Below are positions 23,487 through 35,323 of a DNA stretch of 64,000 bases, piece after piece (positions within the stretch are counted from its first letter, which is position 1; each line of letters opens with the position of its first letter). This DNA comes from Trichuris trichiura (Eukaryota > Nematoda > Enoplea > Trichinellida > Trichuridae): contig JBAJFE010000044.1 in the NCBI GenBank assembly GCA_037903355.1, forward strand, positions 1 to 64,000, given 5' to 3'. The position numbers were made by a program, and so were the translations under genes. The notes below the pieces were generated by a model that was not told where the DNA came from, searched no databases, and saw nothing but the letters and a program-made list of their open reading frames with translations.

Positions 23487-25935
23487 CTATCGAAAGGAAT
23501 CGTAGTCCAACGGACTTCGTTCCAGGTGGCGCCACTGCAAATGCATGCTATTGTTGCCGCTTTCGAAATCAAATCGGCCAATGTTGTGCCTGTGTCCAAA
23601 CTCGTAAGCGACGACTTCCACCCAGGCGTTGTCCGTATTTCTTGGATCGTCGTAGTAGCTTCTTGCAACCTGAAACGGGCAAGAAGCCGTTGACACTTAC
23701 GTATTACGATACGCAGTGGCGTTGAATGAACCTGAACATGATGTTTTTTCAATTTTTGAATTATCTTCTCCGCCTCTTCGTTTGTGCTCTTCTGGGCCAT
23801 CTCGAGCTTTAAATTTTGTAGGAAATCAAGGCTAACGTCGAAGCCCGGTTTGTCGGCAAACACCTTAAACGTAAACCCGTACAGATCAAAAGAAGGCAAG
23901 CAAACCACTGCAATAGTAAAGCGCGTAAGCTAATCAGTGCGAGCCTTAAGCAGTGCCTCACATTTACAGTCAGTCTGAGGAAGAGACTATTGTCGCCCAA
24001 ACGGGCTCGAACCTGCAAATCAGTTTCATAATCAACTTTCGGAGGACAACTAAGAAGGCGTATAGAGCTAGAACAGCTCAGCACTAATTTAAAAATAAAA
24101 GTTTAAATGGCTCAAAAAGAATTAAAATATTTCACGCTCTTACGAATGACTAAATTTAGCGAAAAAATATTAAATACATTTCCCATGGGGTACACGTTTA
24201 CCTTGTTGTTACCTTTTATTGAACATATAGAGAATTTCCAGGCAATGCTTCTCCAAGTCATCAGCGCAGCCAATAAATGATTGGAACACTACGGGAGGAC
24301 GGAACATAAAAAGGTGTCCCTTTAAGGTGACATCTTTTCCTATTTTCCATACTGCAGTCTTCCATTCATTTATTGATTGTGCTGACGATGTGGCGAGACA
24401 TTCCCTAAAAGCTCCACAACGCTTTCCATAATAAAATACTCAGAATAGCACACCAATCGTAAATCGCAAATACAGTCGGGCGTAATAATATCTTCGCTAT
24501 TTATTTAAACATTAGAAGGAGTAAAAAAGCTTCTGACAAAAAAAAACGATTGTACAGCGAGAAGCCTACTTATCAGTGTTGCTTACGGTAGCAAAACCGT
24601 CTACTCAGTTTTCTTCAAACAATAGCGAGTTTCTCCGGCAACCTTCGCATTATCGTCCGTCTTAAACGTAATAAAGAACAGAAATAAAAAGGCTGTTGAC
24701 GCTACGAAATGAAAAAACGCGGGCTGCCTTTCAGTGACAGAGAAGAACAAAACTAATAAAAATAATACTATAACGACATAAAAGTGAAAATAAATAAAAC
24801 TGGTAAAACATCGTTTCATTTTTCTTCGAAGGGTCTTGTCGGTTATGCGCCCCACCGTCATACTGTAGGTTTGCCGACCGTCCTGCTCTGCCCTTAGCTA
24901 AGCGTAAGCCTAACTAAATATAAGAGTTATATTTTGGCTTAAGGTTAGGCAAAGGCAAAAACGGGATGGCCGGCGTGCTCACGAATAAGGGCAGCGGGAG
25001 ATGATCGCATGCTTGTCAGAAACGAACCTGCATTCCCCTGATGGCGGATTGCACAACCGACAAGACGTTTCTTTTCCTGTTTGCTTCCGCCGATGGCGGC
25101 TTTCTTCACGATCATTCCCGCGCAGCTCCGCGTTGCTTTTCTGAAGGCTAATAAACGGGTTTTACTCTCGTACACAAAAAATGACGAAACCTGACGAGCT
25201 CGTGCGAACAGTGACGTCACGAGCGGAACGCGCGGCTGAACATAACAAATGCAAATACTTTACATCGGCTACAAAAAACGCAACGGAATGAATGGGCAAA
25301 TACTTACGTTGGGAAAGCACCAATTGCCGGATTCATCTTGCACCGACAGAAATTCGGTGAACTCCAGAGCGTCGCCCTGAAGAAGATTGTACGACACTTC
25401 GACCATGTTCAGCCTGCAACCAACCAAGTTATCCAATGGACCAATAAAGCAAAATGCTATATAAGGCGTGGTATACCTTGTAAACAGCAGAAATACTCTA
25501 TGATTTGGGCCCCAACGAGGAAGGGCGCCTCGACCAGCCAAACCAGTTCGTCCCGCAGGATTCAATGGGCGCCCGTTCAAAACAGTATACTCGCCTGTGC
25601 AACTTCTCCGATCGACGTGGTCGTCAAGCGCGTTAAAATGAAGTTCCGCGGAGGGTGTGCTTAAATATGCAAAAAAAACAAAACAAATACTTCGTAAGAC
25701 TAACACTCGCGTCGATTGTTCCTACGTTGGATCCGCTTGAGCGCCATATTCGGTGCTCGCCGAACTATATTCAATTGGATCATAATCGTTGAACGGCTTT
25801 TCCCATGCAACCAAATCGTCCGGTACAAACTGACGTTCAATCTGAGCTCACGCAACCTATTGGTGCGCATAAATGGCGGCCGCGCCAACGTACCATAGTT
25901 AACGGGTAAACGCTGTTGCGACAACAACAGTTCAT
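23487..25935 (-). CDS. NUDT9-like protein A with degenerate Nudix box
   Basis: Homologue of the ADP-ribose pyrophosphatase NUDT9 / TRPM2 NUDT9-H domain. Six exons close to 253 aa: 25894-25935, 25726-25841, 25477-25659, 25308-25413, 23732-23863, 23487-23669. Hallmarks: an early [20 protein letters not shown] block, the NUDT9 signature [17 protein letters not shown] followed by RWGPNH, and near the end [15 protein letters not shown]. The exon at residues 150-193, where the family has the Nudix helix REFGEE, reads instead around [10 protein letters not shown], so the catalytic Arg-Glu...Glu-Glu set is not recognisable. It may bind rather than cleave ADP-ribose, or have another role. No clear mitochondrial presequence. 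The C-terminus is shorter than in human NUDT9. The 1.4-kb intron 25307-23864 holds a small membrane-protein-like frame. Confidence 0.85.
24601..24861 (-). CDS. Possible small two-helix membrane protein inside a NUDT9-like intron
   Basis: An 86-codon ATG frame lying in the large intron of NUDT9-like gene A, on the same strand. It has two strongly hydrophobic stretches (about residues 22-42 and 50-68) separated by a short polar turn, with a basic N-terminus (KTLRRKMKR) that would stay cytosolic. I do not recognise the family. AT-rich intron sequence on this strand can give Phe/Leu-rich frames by chance, so it may not be a gene. Confidence 0.25.
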   Translation of the reverse strand: MTVGRITDKTLRRKMKRCFTSFIYFHFYVVIVLFLLVLFFSVTERQPAFFHFVASTAFLFLFFITFKTDDNAKVAGETRYCLKKTE

Positions 25936-26994
25936 TTTTGCCTTTTTGTGCAGACGCTTAGAAACGAGACGATTCGCATTTTCGGCTGAACAATAAATAC
26001 CCTAAAAAGGAAACAAGTGACCGCTCAAAAACAAAGTAAAGCTGAGGGCTGACCGCTGAAGCTAATGACGACAGCAGTTTACGTCCGAGAAGGTCCATTG
26101 ACAGGTGCATCGAACGACTTTTCGTTAGTTGAAAGTATATGCAGTGCTGATTTCTTTATTGGCTAATATTGGGTTCTCCAACATATACAGTTTGCACGTC
26201 GGAGTTCAATTATTGCGTAGGCAGTTAGGTCGGTGAATAAACCTCTTTCGGCAATAGGCATTCTCACTTGAAAAAAATATTATTTGTCACTACAAAATAG
26301 GACAGTGAACTAGCGAGGATTTGCTTGTACATCTGATGGACAAAAATACCTATTCAATAATGACTTAACGCGCAGCATTTCTGCCGTTCAATAGCGCATG
26401 AAACCATTCGGCCGACATAGAGGAATTGAAAAATCATTACGCGAGAAAAGAAGCGACGTCAACAATATTACCTAAGCAGCGAACGTAGCATACAGTGATC
26501 AGACAAAATGTAAGCATCGTTTGTATGATGTTGCCGCTAATACTTTCTTTCAAACAATACTCAACGAGGATAGCGAAATGTAATTTGCCTAATGGACAAT
26601 TGTCGCCGATAGGCAAAGAGAAAGCGCGCGCGCTTTACGGCATTACAACAAACAGACGCTGAAGCTTCATTGTCTGAAGGTAAGCAAACTATGCACGGAG
26701 AGTAGAATTGGCCTTCAACCAACCAACAAAGCAGACGGTCACAATAAAAGTAATGGACTTTCTTTATACAGCAGTTGAATGCGCGAAGTACCGAAATCAT
26801 CGACTGCGGCAGAGCCAAGCGGCATTAAGAGAACAATGTGAGAGCCACCACCCAATTCGGCTGTGCAAACAACTTGTTAACAACGGCACAATGCTGCTAT
26901 GATCTATTCTTATGCCACTTTCCAACGTCAAACAGAAACGTTATGGAACGTTTAAAAGGATGACGCAACATTTGTAACCGTTATAAAATTCGCC

Positions 26995-27054
26995 ATGAAG
27001 CCAGCCAACGTTGCCCACTTTCTTACGCTTTTTCTTTTCTGCTACTACGCTCAG
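26995..27054 (+). CDS. Possible first exon encoding a signal peptide
   Basis: ATG followed by 19 codons (MKPANVAHFLTLFLFCYYAQ) and then a consensus donor gtaaga. A short polar start, a hydrophobic core of about 12 residues and a small residue before the end resemble a secretory signal peptide cut at an exon boundary. I could not find the next exon with confidence, so it may be the start of an unrecognised secreted-protein gene or chance. Confidence 0.3.
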
Positions 27055-28505
27055 GTAAGAGACAAAGCTCTTATCAAATTTGCATATGCACATGGCTTGT
27101 TCAATATGTCCGAGGAAGCATTAGTTGTCAAAATTTATCTATCGCTTCTTTGAGCCTTTGCGAGGCGCCACTTTCTCCGCCGGAAGTATCGGCTTGCTAA
27201 TTACGTATGCAAACAAGGTGCTGATATAGGCTATTTGAGGAAAACTTTTTAAAAACAGCTGGAAATGAGCACACGGTAGTAATAATACAAATTACGCAAG
27301 CTAGATAACATTTTTTCACCGCTACGCTGGTAAACGTCGTCATTAGGCAAAATTCGATAGAGCGGAAGTACGTAAACCCTTTTTTCGACGTAAGAACGCG
27401 TTTCTTAGGAGACCATTCATTCGGGATAATAAATGGGTATAAACTGCGTTGGCGTTGAAAGCCAGTAAACGAACTGCTGACGTTGTGGAGGATAAACGAA
27501 TAACAATAGAAGGAATAACGATTGAAGGAAAACTGAACGTCAACCGCCTATGCTCTACGATGAGCAACAGATGGAAAGAACCAAACTCTACATAAAGAGA
27601 TGCACGAATCAACCATAGGTTAGGTGTATGGACTCGCAGGGAACGCCCCATGGCAGAGCACCCTTAATCAAAGGTTATGCTTAGATTTAGGCTTAGGCTT
27701 GTACTCGATTTTTCCTGTTGCGTTGAGCCATCATCGTCATAAGCTGAACAAGTTGAACCTACGGACATCGCCATCTTTTCTAGATAGTCTGACGCACATT
27801 TGCCTGTTTGGAAAAAGGTTCCTCATCAACGTCAGTTCAGGAAAACCACGCGTAGGTAGCAGACCACAAACGAGCAAACAGACTTTCCAATCGACACGTC
27901 ACGAATCACTATTGTTGCAATAGTAATGCATTACAATTGAAAAACAAATATAGAGATAGCAAAGTCCCTAACTACAATTCAGCTTATTAGATAATGACGG
28001 TAAGTCTAAGATAAGATATTTTAAATAATTGAGACAATTGGAGTGTCTCGGCAAGGCCAACAAAACTCAGCATACGTAAGACAACTGTATCAATATGGAA
28101 TAGCATTAAGAGAGAGGAAACTTTGGTCGATCGCCTTTGCGGTTTCTCGAACAAACAAAGATTAAAGTTCAATTTCTGACAATGAAGTTCTAATGCCCAA
28201 AAAAGGGGTTAGCCTAAGAAGGCAAAGCTCTCGATAGTCAATAGGCGCCTAACAACGACGAGCGTTCAACAGGTTCGACAACGGGACCGTTACTATGGAA
28301 ATCTATGAAAAGTTTCAAAATACTCTCACCCACCTAATTTTCGCCGGGAAACGAACCGGAAATTAGGTATCTCTCTTTAAGGCGCTTCAATGTTTTCCAC
28401 AAATCTATTCATCCGCGAAAAGGACTCTACAAACCACAAAGGCGATAAGCGACTTTTTGTAATGTTACAATTTTCGAGAAGAGGTATAAATAGAGGCTAA
28501 TTTAC

Positions 28506-28602
28506 CTTCGCAAGAAAAGCAGCCAACTGTGAAGGTATCAACGTCGCTTCTGCACGTTTCGCTGTTAAGCATAGGCATGCAGTTCTCTATTTTATGGATT
28601 AC
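28506..28602 (-). CDS. Orphan Cys-rich exon
   Basis: A 97-bp segment flanked by a pyrimidine-rich acceptor (tttttttcttag) and a donor (gtaaat). It encodes 32 residues with four cysteines (ENCMPMLNSETC then GCFSC), the spacing of a small extracellular disulphide module. No flanking exon of the same gene was found within the neighbouring 1-2 kb. The parent gene is unknown. Confidence 0.3.
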
Positions 28603-30394
28603 CTAAGAAAAAAAATTCAAATTCGACGGATGTGATAATAGTTGGCTTATAGGGCAACGCGACTGCCTAACCGTTATCGCAAATACGCGATATCGCCAGA
28701 CGCTTCGAAATGACGTCCGGACAGGAAGAGAGAATGCGTAAGTGAGTGAGTGAGATATGCGAACGCTTCGACATGTCTTGAAAAACTTGAAATTTCAAGA
28801 AGCTTAAGAATGAAGGCGCGAATGATTATCAACAAAGAGTTATCAGGAAAGAAGAAAAAGTTTCGTTAAAAAACAAGATTACGTGCGTGAATTCGCCGCA
28901 TAAAGTTTTTCGCGCCTTTACATTTTATCTACAATTGTGCTTATCGCTAAGCGAGTCAAAACAAAAAAATTAGCGTCAACGGAACTTACGCTCAGGCAAA
29001 AAAGACACCTGACACGTGACAGCTGCTGCCGCGTCGGCTAAATGAGCAGCGGAAAGTCAAGTGAAAGGAAAAGCTCTACGTCGAATAAGCTGCGCTTGGT
29101 ATTATTGCCTATAGACAAAGGCAATGAGGGTTTTTGAAATGCCGGAGGCAATTTAAGACTTTAAAAAACTCGCTAGCTCTAGTCAACTCCTTAATCACGG
29201 TACGCACAAGGCATAGCTAAAGTTGCTCAGCTTATTGGCCCTTAAGGATTTCCCAAAGCTCGAAAAGCCTACTTTGCCCTAGCGCAACAAACGAGACGAA
29301 ACCGTAATGAGCCATAGGCAGTCGTAAAAATAAGGCAAGAAATCGTTGCGACCATCAAAGCTTCTTGCCAGACGAATCCCGAAAGTTGAGAGCTTTTTCG
29401 AAACAATACAAAACGAGTCTTATACGCTTGTTATGAAGCGTTGCGTATAGCATATACTTTCTGACAAGGAAAAAAAAGCCCAAAGGCGCAAAATAAGTTG
29501 ATCTCCTATTATGCAGTCGCTAAAGCGCGTAGGAAAGAAGGCTGAAGTGAAAACGTTTAGCAAAGACACGATCGATCGCGGAAATTCAGCTTTGTGCCAC
29601 TTTGCCTTAAGGGAGTATTAGGGAAATGCGCTCAATCGTAGAGGTTAACACATTTTGCGGCACAAGTTGAAAACATCTCTTCAACTTGCGTTAAGCTAAA
29701 GCAATTAGGGCGATCGTTGAAATAATTTCGCCAACTCTCCGTAGGGCTTACTCTTTAAGCCTAAGCTGTAGGCTTAATTAAAAACATAAGCTTATTATTC
29801 CTTACGTAACTTCTTACCAAGGCACAAGCCGAGCTGATGGCTTAACTTGCGTACAGCAACGGTAAAAGTTTTTAAAAATTAGCATAACGCCCCTTTCGTC
29901 AATTGGAAACTATTGGCTTCTAACTGGGCGATCGAACGTACGAGTTGTAAGCCTGCTAGAGAAGTACGAATATGGAAACAATGGGCCCAATTTCGGCATT
30001 CTAAAAGTTCAACGCGGTCATCGATTTGCTCACGGTCGATTCAACTTTTCTGCCCTTTTAAGACTTAAACCAATTTTGAAAGGCGCCTTCACTCGATTCC
30101 GACTCCGCGACTGCTATTGAGAACGTAGTGCATAAAGGACAGAGCGGTAAAAGCCGAGGTACGCCTTTGGGGCTCGTATACTTTTTACTCGCTAACTTCT
30201 CATGCTTAAATATATGGTAAATATGTCGCATAAGGTGAAGCTTTGCAAGCGGCTTTGCTTCGCAGCCCAGTATCCTATTAGCTTCAATTAAAATTTCCGT
30301 CACAGCCAAAAGGGGGTATTTTGAATAGCTAAATGAAGTTGAGAACTTTAAGGCTCTGTTTGGTGGCAAAAAGTTAACAAACCTCTTGGACAAG

Positions 30395-31494
30395 ATGAAG
30401 AAAAACGAATCGCAATCGTCTACTTGGTCGGAAACATCGTCTGAGGAGACTACGATGAAACGTCTACGATGCTACGTGAGCGGCATTGGTAAGATAGAAG
30501 ATGAAAGCCAACTCTTCTATCCGGGAACAAACGTACGAGCAACAATAGAAAAAAGTTAATTGAACGCAAGTATGCCTCAGGTCAATTTTAGATTCGCAGG
30601 GAATGCGCCAGGTACAGCAAGCTTCATAAAAACAAATACTACGCTCCGCCCGAATATTCGAGGCTCAACTTAAAGTCAGCAGACCCGGATGATCTGTATA
30701 TGATGGAACAAAATTCGAAAAGGGCAGATTTTTAGTTGATGAGCTATTGTGTTGCAGAAATGGCACAAACATACCTTTCAATCGACTAGAGAATGGCATC
30801 GATCGTCGTAGCGTTAAAGGAGGCTATAAGGTTGTCGGTGGAAGGCCAATGAATCCGGCTGGCAGAACCGGTATTACTGGTCGTGGCGATCTACTACGAT
30901 GGGGACCCAACCACATTTCATGCATTGACCTTCGAAGGTATCTTCCTACATCATATGCAAATGATCACGGATGATGACATGTTTTTTGCAGAGAGATAGG
31001 CAATGAGACGGCGGTTTATTTACTGCAACTGCGAGTTGTAAGGACGCTTTCCAATGGTATGACTGTTTTAACTATTCCATGCGTAAGGAAAACAGTCATT
31101 GACTATGCATCAGCACGCAAAAAACACGTTTTTTTTTCAGGGTTACGTTGACAATCCATACTCCGACATGCCTGAAAAACCGTTGAAATCTATTCTTGAA
31201 GAATTAACCCGCCAAAACGGACGCCAAAGAGCGGAAGAGATTTTAAAGTATATATTCGACCGAAAAAGGCTGGTAATAATAGGCTTAAATAGCGAGTGCA
31301 TAATTGGATAAAGTAGAGCGGACAATTTTCAGACACGGAAATACTATCAGCCCAGTCGACTTAATACGGACAACGCGTGGGTTGAAAAAACTATATGGAA
31401 GCTGCTTGAGTACTGGAACTACGACCTAAGCTCTCTGAATATGGAACACATCCCGAATGTGGTGTGGAAAATTATTAAAATAACACCATTGTAG
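30395..31494 (+). CDS. NUDT9-like protein B with degenerate Nudix box
   Basis: A second NUDT9-like gene in opposite orientation to A. Six exons close to 268 aa: 30395-30532, 30592-30695, 30758-30937, 30992-31082, 31141-31272, 31333-31494. It shares with A and with the family the block NGIDRRSVKGGYKV, GGRPMNPAGRTGITGRG, RWGPNH, and the late NTDNAWVEK. The fifth exon (132 bp, residues 172-215) has exactly the length and phase of the matching exon in A. It starts GYVDNPYSD, like the family's GMVDPGE, but the REFGEE helix is replaced by PLKSILEELT: two Glu remain, the Arg-Glu pair is lost. In human TRPM2 the same position is also altered. Likely not a normal hydrolase. The N-terminus is Ser/Thr/Glu-rich. 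Confidence 0.85.
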
Positions 31495-34400
31495 CGAAGT
31501 AGCCAAAGCGGCGCGTCGCTACAATGCTTGTACAGTTGACAAATATTCGCGAAAACCTTCATTAAAGGCTTGCCTGTATGCAAATATTTAAGCGACACCA
31601 AGAAAATCATTCAAACCGAATGATAACAAGCTATCAATCAATAAACCAACTGCATTGAGTCGTAGACATAATGGAAGAATACGACAGTGCGGTAATGAAA
31701 ACTTTTTTTCTTAGTTTTCCTTTCAGCGTCAAGCTATCATTCAAAGTTTTTTGGCCCCATAACAAAGACGATAAAACGCTTACGATAACACGCCAAAAAT
31801 GGCGCTGAGACAAGTGGACCAACGATCCAGCTAAGCTTCCATAATTGTGGTGAAAAATTCTATGTGCAGAACGAGTAAAGGAAAATGGGAGAGCAGTCTT
31901 TTCAAATGACATCTCGTTGTCCACAATTGCCATAAGAACATTAGCAACCGCAATGAAGCTTAATGTGACGACCAACCGAGAAGGGACGAGTCGATTTAGC
32001 CGCGAAAAATTCTTCCTTTGCGATCTAACCGTCCCAATAATTGACGTAAGCAAGACAAAATGCCATTAGCTATTTAAGGCAACGACTGTTCGCGTTTGAA
32101 AGCCCAACAATCATTTTGAAAGCGGGCCAGTGTTAAGACTAATGGACGCGAAACGCTTAGAGAGCTCACTGCTAATTAGCATATGCCAAAAAAACTCTTT
32201 TAAACTGCTGTAGGAATGCGAGGAAGAAGAAAATTTCCTAACGGTAAAGAAACGCCTGAAGCTTAAAGAACGCCAACGAGATTTGAGTATCAGCAAAAGG
32301 CAAAGAAAGAGGGGCTATAAAATGGGCAACTCACAATTATTGGCAATTGTCAAAATTGATCATCTTTGCAGCAACAACGACAACAAGAGGACGGCAAAAG
32401 CTGGACGCGGCAACAAATCGAATTTGAAGTGAATAAACCAGTCAACGCAATATATGAAGAAGCCAGAAGTGCTAATAGTCGAATTTGTCCACTTTGGGAA
32501 GTAGGCAAAGTTCGAATATTAGCAACAGTTAGCAAGTTCGGTTGTCAGTTGATTCTCAGGTTCTCTTGAACCTGAGAATCAACTGTCTTACTGTAAAACT
32601 CGTCTTACCTCAGATAATCTTCTTCTTGCCGACGTTGCGTTTGTCCACTTGTCTAAAAAAGGTACCTTTCAATGCTTTCGACGTCAGTTTCTTCTGTAGT
32701 TTCCTTGGACGACATTAGCACTAGAGCCATTCAACTAAAATTGTAATAACTTGAGCATCATCTTTGCTTTCTGTACATAACCGGCGTACTAACCTGATAG
32801 TGGTCAAAAAACAAATACAAAAGCTTCGTCTGCAAAAGCGTTGCAACTGAATGTTAACCCTAAGTCGACTAAGTCTGCTATGTTCACGTTATGGTGCCCA
32901 TGCAGCTGTTAAAATCATTTGATCATTTCCCTTTGCAGGTGGCGTTAAGCTGGCATTTTCCAATCCCAATCTGCGACAGTATACACGTGCGGAGCAACAT
33001 GCCGACGCTGAAACATACTAACTTCAAAAGCGGGTATGAAGTGGAAAACCTTAAAATGCGTTGAAAATCTGTTCGGCGGCTAAAAGTTGATAACAAATTC
33101 GTCTATTGAAGAGTAGTTTTGAAAATATTTGAATATTAGAGCATTGATAAAGAAAAACAAGACACGTCGCTCATAAAAGGCACAAGCAGCTTAATTAGCA
33201 TGATGACCTTTAAAAGCAGCAAATTTGGGTCTGCTGCGGCTGCTAATTGTCCAAGCAGTTGTGAAGTGTTCGATTTTCTTGATTGAAAGCAGCCCTTTCG
33301 AGCGCGGCTAACTAAGCAGCCAACAAAGACGCAATTAAATATTTGAATAAAAAATTCAGGCTCTACAGCGACCGTACTACCTTTCATAGGCTGCTTGACA
33401 AAGTGCAAGCCTTATGATCTTTCGATCGATGACGTTTAGTTTAAAAAAAGAAAAGAAGTTTGCCAAACGAACAATGTCTGAAGGACAGTTTGCTTCATGC
33501 TTCTTTTCAGCCTGTCGGACTATGAAGTTTAAAAAAAATAAGGCTTCGCATGTTCTATACAACGCTACAGGTCACCCGCCCAGGGTCGATCACTTCAAAG
33601 GATAGCGTTCAAGCAATACGTCGCCGGCAAACAAAACATGACGTCATTGAAACCATATTGATCCAAAAAAACTATGCAAATAATTACCCCACTTTCGTTT
33701 GCGACGACAAAAACATTTGATATATAGGGTTATTAGGATAATTCGCGTTTCGTCGTAGGAGGAAATAAATCGAAATATATCATCTGTAGTGTTCCGCAGA
33801 GGACAGGATCAGGTTATCGCCAAAAATTTCAGATATTAAAAGTACTTATTTCGTCATTGAGAACTATGGAATGTAATAGAAGATTATGACCAAAAATGTC
33901 CATTGTTCAGCTAAATATTTTCCATAATTCCCTTTGCGCTTATGAGCTAAGCATAGCGGCAAAATTTAACCGCCATCCTAAGTCTAAGCTTAAGCCTAAG
34001 CTTTTAGTCGCTTAGACCACAGCAGATAAAATCTACGTTAAGCCTAGCTGTGGCAGTTCAACCAAACCTATAATCAAAGAATCGAATCCCGAAAATGTGC
34101 GTTCCGAAATTTTAATAGTCAATCATGATCGGCTCTGTCTGTTGCGATACGACTTTGCGTCAAGTCAAAACATGGCATTCGTTAAAATGGAGCCTTGTCA
34201 AGCTTCAGGATTGCAAAAAGTTTGCCAGGAAGCCTTATGCTATGTAAGATTCTAAATTTTGACTTTAAATGAACTTTGACGCGCTGTCAAGAGGGCATCA
34301 TCAAAACAGTCCCTCTTAAAATCAGTTGTTCGAACCAGCCGCTGAATAGGCCAGTTCAAATAAACAAAAATGCATATACGTCACTAATTCGCATCATTCG

Positions 34401-35323
34401 AATATTCTCCCTTGGAATATTTGCATATTGGTGAACTTTAATAATTATTAGCCGAATTTCAAATAATAGAAGCCGGGAAATACCTGTTGAGCCCAACCTT
34501 TCTCTCAGTTTGCTAACGTCATTTTGAAGACGAATAGGCAACTCCTTCAGCGAGTAATCAGACGAACGGATCATTAATACTTTTTCTTAATTGGTCAAAC
34601 GGAATGTCTAATGAGTTTTTTCAGCCGCTACAAAAAAAGAGTAACTGTTGACCATGTTGGGAATGATAATCGAAAGGAGCAACCGTAAATCTTTCCGATA
34701 GGAAAATCAAAACGACAAATTATTAGTCTCTCTTCGGCTGGACAGACTATGTAATAGAAATGATCTTGAGGAAAGTTTTCTTATTGTCATCTGGCTATCG
34801 TGGAGAAAAAACAGGCACTCTTTTTTGATTTTTACGCATTTCTCAAGTTATGCAAGGTAAATTCTTTAAAAGCTTAGAATCCTGTCGCTTAGCCACTCAC
34901 CGTACAAAAAAATGCAGGTGCCAACGATGACATCACGCTTTCCTGCACCCACTGGCGAGCATGGAAATCAGCTTGTTCTGTTTTTATTTAAGCCTAAGCC
35001 AAAACGAAAGCCTTATATTTAGGCTTACGCTTAGGCAAGGGTAGGATAAGACGGAGGCAAAATTACAGTATGAAGAAGGGCGGTTAAAAGATTCAAATTT
35101 TATCCTATCAGTACCTGTCATACGTCACGAAGACAAACATGCTGTTTTAAATGAATTAAAGCGAGTAATTTTGAATGTTTCAAGAAGTATGGAAGTATTA
35201 AAGCAAAAGTGAACTTCACAGAGATGGCTGTGAGAAAGAAACGGACGAATGTGAAAGCAAACCGCACAAAAAGAAGGTTTTGCTTAGGCGGCATAACTGA
35301 TTCAAAAGCATATATCAATTAGG
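31495..35323. other. Gene-poor stretch
   Basis: No gene recognised. A plus-strand segment at about 32361-32502 (Gln-rich, starting after tttgcag and ending near gtaggc) is exon-like but isolated. The stretch also holds the perfect hairpin at 32546-32585 and TTAGGC-like fragments near 33990 and 34990-35036. Around 35155-35290 there are short matches to sequence at 36984-37090, part of the duplicated block to the right. Confidence 0.4.
32546..32585. repeat. Perfect inverted repeat, 18-bp arms
   Basis: CAGTTGATTCTCAGGTTC (32546-32563) is followed by the loop TCTT and then its exact reverse complement (32568-32585). The structure would form a very stable hairpin. It is too short for a standard animal microRNA precursor, and no matching termini of a transposon are visible on either side. 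Confidence 0.9.

Larger units (their letters stand above)
25936..30394. other. Gene-poor stretch between the two NUDT9-like genes
   Basis: About 4.5 kb of AT-rich DNA. Apart from the two exon-like segments listed separately (26995-27054 and 28506-28602) I see only short unrelated open frames, two tandem perfect TTAGGC units at 27687-27698, and a near-perfect hairpin with arms close to CCTAATTT..CCGG around 28331-28368. Confidence 0.45.

Noticed and set aside
23960..24013. Possible extra exon of NUDT9-like gene A (reading [15 protein letters not shown]) that might carry the missing Nudix box
   Set aside because: The flanking exons 25308-25413 and 23732-23863 join in phase 0 without it and mirror the exon order of gene B. 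It also contains no REFGEE-like sequence.
23990..24020. tRNA-like T arm (ggttcgagccc) on the minus strand
   Set aside because: No matching T stem, anticodon arm or acceptor stem around it.
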